The notes under the pieces: generated by a model | Seen by the model: only the letters and a program-made list of their open reading frames with translations | Databases searched by the model: none | Told to the model about the DNA's origin: nothing | Assembly (NCBI GenBank): GCA_033032865.1 | Contig: JAWHQI010000611.1 | Span: 418,327-482,326 of the forward strand | DNA from: Dactylorhiza incarnata | Taxonomy: Eukaryota > Streptophyta > Magnoliopsida > Asparagales > Orchidaceae | Direction of reading: 5' to 3' | DNA: 64,000 bases | Made by a program: the position numbers and the translations under genes | Part shown: positions 57,909-64,000 of the stretch, piece by piece | Layout: the number at the start of each line of letters is the position of its first letter | Position numbering within the stretch: the first letter of the stretch is position 1

Positions 57909-60900
57909 AACACGAGTACCTGAAGAGAACTCGCGGACACCTGCAAATCTCTGCAAAAGAGAACTTAAAAGCAGGTAAAAGAATCTATAACGCGAGTACC
58001 TGAAGAGACCTCGCGAACACCTGCTAATCTCTGCAAAAGAGAAGTCAAAGCAGGTATAAAATATAATGCGAGTACCTGAAGAGACGTCGCGAGCACCTGC
58101 TAATCTCTGCAAAAGAAACTCGAAGCAGGTATAAAATATAACCTTAGTACCTGAAGAGACCTCGCGAACACATGCTATCACTGCAAAAGATAACTCAAAG
58201 CAGTATAAAATATAACGCGAGTACCTGAAGAGAACTCACAAACACCTGATAATCTCTGCACAAGAGAACTTAAAAGCAGGTATAAACATACGCGAGTACC
58301 TGAAGAGACCTCGCGAACACCTACTAATCTCTGCAAAAGAGAATTCAAAACAGGAATAAAATATAACGCGAGTACCTGAAGAGAACTCGCGGACACCTGC
58401 AAATCTCTGCAAAAGTGAACTTAAAAACAGGTAAAAGAAGCTATAACGCGAGTACCTGAAGAAACCTCGCGAACACCTGCTAATCTCTGCAAAAGAGAAG
58501 TCAAAGCAGGTATAAAATATAACGCGAGTGCCTGAAGAGACCTCGCGAGAACCTGTTAATCTCTGCAAAAGAGAACTCAAAGCAGGTATAAAATATAACG
58601 CGAGTACCTGAAGAGACCTCGCGAACACCTGTTAATCTCTGCAAAAGAGAACTCAAAGGCAGGTATAAAATATAACGCGAGTACCTCAAGAGAACTCGCG
58701 AAACACCTGCTAATCTCTACAAAAGAGAACTCAAAGCAGGTATAAAACATAACGCGAGTACCTGTAGATACCTCGCGAACACCTGCTAATCTCTGCAAAA
58801 GAGAATTCAAAGCAGGTATAAAACATAACACAAGTACCTGGAGAGAACTCGCGAACACCTGCTAATCTCTGCACGAGAGAACTTAAAAGCAGGTATAAAA
58901 TATAACGCGAGTACCTGAAGAGACCTCGCGAACACCTGCTAATCTCTGCACCAGAGAACTTAAAAGCAAGTATAAAATATAATGCAAGTACCTGTAGATA
59001 CCTCGCGAACACCTGCTAATCTCTGCAAAAGAGAATTCAAAGCAGGTATAAAACATAACGCGAGTACCTGAAGAGAACTCGCGAACACCTGTTAATCTCT
59101 GCAAGAGAGAACTCAAAGCAAGTATAAAACATAACGCGAGTACCTGAAGAGAATTCGCGAACACCTGCTAATCTCTACAAAAGAGAACTCAAAGCAGGTA
59201 TAAAACATAACGCGAGTACCTGTAGATACCTCACGAACACCTGCTAATCTCTGCAAGAGAGAATTCAAAGCAGGTATAAAACATAACGCGAGTACATGAA
59301 GAGAACTGGCGAACACCTGCTAATCTCTGCACAAGAGAACTTAAAAGCAGGTATAAAATATACGCGAGTACCTGAAGAGACCTCGTGAACACTTGCTAAT
59401 CTCTGCACAAGAGAACTTAAAAGCAGGTATAAAACATAACGCAAGTACCTGTAGATACCTCGCGAACACCTGTTAATCTCTACAAAAGGAACTCAAAGGC
59501 AGGTATAAAATATAACGCGAGTACCTAAAGAGAACTCGCGAACACCTACTAATCTCTACAAAAGAGAACTCAAAGCAGGTATAAAACATAACGCGAGTAC
59601 TTGTAGATACCTCGCGAACACCTACTAATCTCTGCAAAAGAGAATTCAAAGCAGGTATAAAACATAACGCGAGTACCTGAAGAGAACTCGCGAACACCCG
59701 CTAATCTCTGCAAGAGAAAAACTCAAAGCAGGTATAAAATATAACGTGAGTACCTGAAGAGAACTCGCGAACACCTGCTAATCTCTGCAAAAGAGAACTC
59801 AAAGTAGGTATAAAACATAACGCGAGTACCTGTAGATACCTCGCGAACCACCTGCTAATCTCTGCAAAAGAGAATTCAAAGCAGGTATAAAACATAACGC
59901 GAGTACCTAAACAGAACTCGCGAACACCTGCTAATCTCTACACAAGATAACTTAAAAGCAGGTATAAAATATAACGCGAGTACCTGAAGAGATCTCGCGA
60001 ACACATGCTAATCTCTGCACAAGGAGAACTTAAAAGCAGGTATAAAATATAACGCGAGTACTTGAAGAGAACTCGCGGACACCTGTAAATCTCTGCAAAA
60101 GAGAACTTAAAAGCAGGTAAAAGAATCTATAATGCGTACCGAAGAGTACCTCGAAGACACTCGCGAACACTTGCTAATCTCTGCAAAAGAGAAGTCAAAG
60201 CTGGTATAAAATATAACGCGAGTACCTGAAGAGACATCGCGAGCACCTGCTAATCTCTGCAAAAGAGAACTCAAAGCAGGTATAAAATATAACGTGAGTA
60301 CCTGAAGAGACCTCGCGAACACCTGCTAATCTCTGCAAAAGATAACTCAAAGCAGGTATAAAACATAACGCGAGTACCTGTAGATACCTCGCGAACACCT
60401 GCTAATCTCTGCAAAAGAGAATTCAAAGCAGGTATAAAATATAATGCGAGTACCTGAAGAGAACTCGCGAACACCTTCTAATCTCTGCAAAAGAGAACTC
60501 AAAGCAGGTATAAAATATAATGCGAGTAACTGAAGAGACCTCACGAACACCTGCTAATCTCTGCACAAGAGACTTAAAAGAGGTATAAAATATAACACGA
60601 GTACCTTAAGAGAACTCGCGGACCCTGCAAATCTCTGAAAAAGAGAACTTAAAAGCAGGTAAAAGAATCTATAACACGAGTACCAGAAGAAACCTCGCGA
60701 ACACCTGCTAATCTCTGCAAATGAGAAGTCAAAGCATGTATAAAAATATAACTCGAGTACCTGAAGAGAACTCGCAAACACCTGCTAATCTCTGCAAAAG
60801 AGAACTCAAAGCAGGTATAAAACATAACGCGAGTACCTGTAGATACCTCGCGAACAACTTCTAATCTCTGCAAAAGAGAATTCAAAACAGGTATAAAACA

Positions 60901-61047
60901 TAACGCGAGTACCTGAAGAGAACTCGCGAACACCTGCTAATCTCTGCACAAGAGAACTTAAAAAAGCAGGTATAAACATAATGCGAGTACCTGTAGATAC
61001 CTCGCGAACACCTGCTAATCACTGCAAAAGAGAACTCAAACCAGGTA
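57909..61047 (-). repeat. 76-bp palindromic array, ~41 copies (LTR2 c element)
   Basis: Continuation of the array broken at 44231. The unit has CGCGAGTACC, ACTCGCGAACACCTGC, TCTCTGCAAAAGAGAA and GCAGGTATAAAA. It is the reverse complement of the unit at 20481 and keeps the inner arms ACTCGCG/CGCGAGT. Units vary by substitutions and small indels (GTAGATACC versus GAAGAGACC versus GAAGAGAACTC forms). No gene. Confidence 0.92.
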
Positions 61048-62371
61048 TGTTTACCCAGAAATCGGCAATCCCCTCCAAGCCGCCTTTTTCAGGTACCGGG
61101 CATTTTCGGAGCTCCCGGGCGGCCAAGCCTTCCGGGCGAGCTCCCTCTTTTCTGGGCGGCCTTGCCCTTCCGGGCGAGCTCCCCTTTCCGGGGCGGTCTC
61201 TACCGTCTGGGCTTCTCGCTTCAGGTGGTCGCATTCCTGGCGACCTCTCCTAGTGAGGTCGCTAGCCGGGCGACCTCTCCCTGTGACGTCGCTAGCCGTG
61301 CGACCTCTCCCTGTGAGGTCGCTAGCCGGGCGGCCTCTCCCTGTGAGGTCGCTAGCCGGGCGCCTCTCCTTGTGAGGTCGCTAGCTGTGCGACCTCTCCT
61401 GTGAGGTCGCTATGGGGCGACCTCTCCGGTTGAGGGTCACTAGGCGGGCGACCTCTCCCTGTGAGGTCGCTAGCCGGGCGCCCTCTGCCTTTGAGGTCGC
61501 TAGCCGGGCGACCTCTCCCTGTGATGTCGCTAGCCGGGCGACCTCTCCCTGTGAGGTCGCTAGCCGGGCGACCTCTCCCAGTGAGGTCGCTAGCTGGGCG
61601 AACCTCTCTCCCTGTGAGGTCGCTAGCCGGGCGACACTCTACCAGTGAGGTCCCTAGCCGGGCGACCTCTCCCCGTGAGGTCGCTAGCCGGGCGACCTCT
61701 CCTCGTGAGGTCGCAGCGGGCGACCTCTCCCCGTGAGGTCGCTAGCCGGCCGACCTCTCCCTGTGAGGTCGCTAGCCGGCGACCTCTCCCTGTGAGGTCG
61801 CTAGCCGGGCGACCTCTCCCTGTGAGGTCGCTAGCCGGCGACCTCTCCCTGTGAGGTCGCTAGGCGGGCGACCTCGCCCTATGAGGTCGCTAGCCGGGCG
61901 ACCTCTCCGTGTGAGGTCGCTAGCCGGGCGACCTCTTCTTCTGTTCTCCTGGCGCTGATGTCATCAACTTCTAGAAGACTCCACCCTGGGCCTATAAATA
62001 GGCCCCCATGCCTCTTCAGAAAACACACTGGTCGAGAGGTCAAAATCCTGCGGCTAGACCAATCAGACCGCACCTGTAGCGGGCTGTCCAGCGACCTCCT
62101 AACGCCAGGCCGGGCGACCTCATCAGACAGGTCGGGCGGCCTAACCAAGCAGGTCGGGCAGCCTCACCAAGCAGGTCGGGCGGCCTCACCAAGCAGGTCG
62201 GGCGACTCACCAAGCAGTTCGGGCGGCCTCACCAAGCAAGCTGGGCGGCCTCATCAAATAGGCCGCGCGACCTCCTTCCCTCTCACTCGCGACTCAAGTA
62301 ACCAGCTGCTCGCGGCCTCCTTTTCCCCTATTTCCTCGAGTAGATCGTGGAGGCGCCATTTGGATTCAACA
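61048..62371 (+). repeat. LTR4: 5' LTR of element D
   Basis: 1324 bp, TGTTTACCCAGAAATCGG to GGATTCAACA. The terminal ~100 bp (GTAACCAGCTGCTCGCGGCC onward) match LTR2. U3 holds a 30-bp minisatellite, TATAAATA is at 61993-62000, and 22-bp CAGGTCGGGCGGCCTCACCA-type repeats (about seven) follow at ~62100-62250. The U5 stem-loop of the other families is absent. Confidence 0.88.
61240..61940 (+). repeat. 30-bp U3 minisatellite of LTR4
   Basis: About 23 tandem copies of a unit combining GTCGCTAGCCGGGCGACC and TCTCCCTGTGAG. GGTCGC and GCGACC within each unit can pair. Different sequence from the 31-bp unit in LTR2, but the same place and the same design. Confidence 0.88.
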
Positions 62372-62391
62372 GAAACACGCGACCTTCAGAT
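62372..62391 (+). other. Putative primer binding site, element D
   Basis: GAAACACGCGACCTTCAGAT directly after the LTR, as in elements A, B and C; divergence from the others begins just after it. Confidence 0.55.
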
Positions 62392-62454
62392 AGCGAGTGG
62401 TTGATGAACACAGTTGCGATGAAGATGCGAGATTTGGCCTAATACATTCAATTT

Positions 62455-62490
62455 TAAAACGGCCATAACTTTTGATCCGGGTGTCGGAAT
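62455..62490 (-). repeat. Satellite-like segment inside element D leader
   Basis: Read on the minus strand it contains CCCGGATCAAAAGTTATGGC, part of a 32-nt stretch that matches the satellite core (ACCGGATCAAAAGTTATGGC context) at 29 of 32 positions. It is a single occurrence, not an array. Confidence 0.65.
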
Positions 62491-62643
62491 TCAGAAATTC
62501 AAAGCCCGTTGCGACCGGATCGAGCCGAACTATCCAAAATTGAACGAGTTTCTCGTTTAGGCACTTTTCAGCCCTCAGAATTCAAAAATTCGGCTCTGTT
62601 TGAAAGTTATTTCAGTTTTTCTCTTTCGGCAATTTCTGTTTTG

Positions 62644-62934
62644 ATGGATCATCCGTCAGAAGGCCTCGGGCATCCCCCCGATTATCCAGAAAAGCGTGTG
62701 CAAAACAATGACATCCCTCTCCTATTAGCAGAGAACATTCGACCCAAAGGACAAGTGAATTCTCAACATAATACTACGCCAGCTACTACAACAAGCCCCC
62801 CCTCTAGCAATCACTTGGAACTTTTGCCGCAACTTGAAGTAGAAGAGCTCTCTATTCCTCACCTTGAGTTCTATAAGGTGAGTATGAATAATTCTCCATA
62901 TCAAGATGATGGGCTAACTTTTCTTGCAGGATAA
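62644..62934 (+). CDS. Small open frame of unknown nature in element D leader
   Basis: 96 codons from MDHPSEGLGHPPDYPEKR; the frame is open upstream to an ATG at 62509. No family recognised. Pro/Asn/Thr-rich, no membrane segment. A GTGAGT/TTTCTTGCAG pair (62878-62929) would be a 52-nt intron, short for a plant. It may be a captured host fragment or chance. Nothing similar lies in elements A or B. Confidence 0.25.
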   Translation: MDHPSEGLGHPPDYPEKRVQNNDIPLLLAENIRPKGQVNSQHNTTPATTTSPPSSNHLELLPQLEVEELSIPHLEFYKVSMNNSPYQDDGLTFLAG

Positions 62935-63013
62935 TAGCAAGACTCTTCCATTATCAAACAAAATTTGTTGGGAGTTGGCTCCGAGTCGAACCTCGTCCAG
63001 CCATATCAGGTCC

Positions 63014-63158
63014 CATTGGGAAATTAAGTCCTAACTGGGCAGGCCCATTTATCATCAAGTTGTTAAGAAATGGAACTTGTCATCTCTAGACAAGTGTAGT
63101 CAAGTGATGGTGAAGACATCTAGGAGCGGCGACGATCTCAAAACGGTTCTATCCTTAA
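63014..63158 (+). pseudogene. Remnant of integrase C-terminus (element D)
   Basis: Encodes a decayed IGKLSPNWAGPFIIK, then a broken version of the WSGDDLKRFYP end, aligned to 50593-50734 of element B. Several stops and shifts. It marks the 3' border of the internal deletion. Confidence 0.8.
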
Positions 63159-63495
63159 TGATAATGCTCTCATTTGTTTGCATTTTGATATCGAATGAAG
63201 TGGATACAATACTGACACTCTTCCTTGTGACTTGTTTATTCCTTTTTACTTATTATCAACCACTGAACTGCGGAGACATCGCCAAGTTCTGCTCGAACCC
63301 CTCGGATTGTAGTCATTAGCGTAAAACCACGAAGATCATGTGTAGCGAGGAGTTTTCGCACACATGTGTGGTAGCTTGCCAATTCTCATGCGGTGGTCTT
63401 CGGAACCTTGGATCCCAGCTGATATCTGACACACCCCTGCATCAAGGGAGGTCTAGGTGACTGTTGGCTCTATCATGCCCGAGAGGGATATAGTT

Positions 63496-63915
63496 ACAGT
63501 TTTGATGATCTTTCTGAGGAAAGCAATGTCGTATAGCCCCCGAGGCATAACCACACTGCCCAACTGATCATCTTAGTCTATGACCATCGAATACTCCTAG
63601 GTACTCTCATGCGATGCCTAAGCGGGACCCACAACTGAGTTGATCTCTCTGAGGAAAAGCAATGTTCGCGCCGCCTAGGCCCACCTGCCCAATTGATCAA
63701 CTCGGCTTGTAGCCTAGGCAAGAGAGCAGTTGAGTAATTTACAGCCCTTATGACCACTTGAGGAAAGCAATGTTCGCCGCCTAGGCCCACCTGCCCACGT
63801 TGCTCATCTGGGTCTGTACTTACTTTTTCTTTATTTCTACAGCTCTTATGACCACTTGAGGAATCAATGTTCGCCGCCTAGGCCCACCTGCCCACTTGGT
63901 CATATGAGTCTGTAG
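63496..63915 (+). other. Array of four stem-loops with constant apex (element D)
   Basis: Units at ~63496-63582 (stem GATGATC/GATCATC, apex decayed), 63616-63719 (GAGTTGATC/GATCAACTC), 63740-63818 (3' arm decayed) and 63838-63915 (TATGACCA/TGGTCAT, outer CTACAG/CTGTAG). Order and stems as in element B. Confidence 0.75.
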
Positions 63916-64000
63916 CCATTCCTTTTTCCTTACAGGAAAATGATCTCTCTTATGATCCTCGATCATTTGGAGAAAAGTAGTATCTAACAGGTACAAATAT

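Larger units (their letters stand above)
61048..64000 (+). mobile_element. Element D: internally deleted Tat-lineage element, 5' part
   Basis: LTR4 at 61048-62371, primer site 62372-62391, an unfamiliar leader, a short integrase C-terminal remnant at 63014-63158, and the conserved 3' region with stem-loops to the window edge. Nearly all of gag-pol is missing. It would depend on enzymes from elsewhere. The 3' end is outside the window. Confidence 0.85.

Noticed and set aside
61250..61940. Ribosomal DNA spacer, suggested by GC-rich short repeats
   Set aside because: The repeat lies between LTR termini, upstream of a TATA box, and no rRNA sequence is present.
42307..62371. A second foldback element (LTR2 c minus, array, LTR4 plus)
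   Set aside because: LTR4 starts exactly at its TGTTTACCC terminus, has a different U3 and continues into its own primer site and internal region, so it is a separate insertion into the array.

Overview
The window is nuclear DNA of a flowering plant, probably a eudicot, although the sequence does not fix the species. It is pure heterochromatin-type DNA: a high-copy satellite interrupted by nested Ty3/gypsy LTR retrotransposons. I see no single-copy host gene, rRNA or tRNA gene. The plant assignment rests on the pol order (protease, RT, RNase H, a second archaeal-type RNase H, integrase), the CHHC gag knuckle, the antisense extra genes with a Transposase_28-like (putative gypsy-type transposon) region, and 5' leaders complementary to plant tRNA-Phe. 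All point to the Tat lineage of Ty3/gypsy.

Layout. 1-7592: ~180-bp satellite with an irregular higher-order structure. 7593-32856: element A (minus strand). It has LTRs of ~835 bp, gag at 30650-31969, pol split into 28968-30649 and 15025-17640, and two intron-containing antisense genes at 8617-10680 and 11026-12887. Its pol is interrupted by 19134-28967, a foldback-like insert made of an inverted truncated LTR, an array of ~85 copies of an 81/76-bp palindromic unit, and a complete LTR. A ~1.49-kb block of pol is present on both sides of this insert. 32857-33722: the start of a third element (LTR, primer site, 13 gag codons). 33723-42306: the same satellite, here as a regular ~2.036-kb higher-order repeat in just over four copies. 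42307-44231 and 57909-61047: 3' LTR, 3' UTR and 76-bp array of a second family in minus orientation. 44232-57908: element B (plus strand), a complete but decayed sister of A, inserted in that array with a near-perfect 5-bp target duplication. 61048-64000: 5' part of element D, an internally deleted relative that runs off the window.

How the parts relate. Autonomous-type elements A and B encode gag-pol in one frame, with an antisense two-gene cassette between pol and the 3' LTR. The LTR2 family (LTR plus palindromic array) shares its LTR termini, purine tract and U5 stem-loop with A and B, so it may be a non-autonomous partner mobilised by their proteins. A, B and D all carry, just downstream of pol, a set of three or four stem-loops with a constant apical segment and different but self-complementary stems. 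This is the most striking undescribed structure I found. Other recurring themes are tandem arrays whose units are themselves inverted repeats, a U5 stem-loop conserved with wobble-compatible changes, and a primer site matching an internal stretch of tRNA-Phe.

Most long open frames in the satellites and arrays are by-products of repetition (units of 81, 3x31 or 3x30 bases) and are not annotated as genes.
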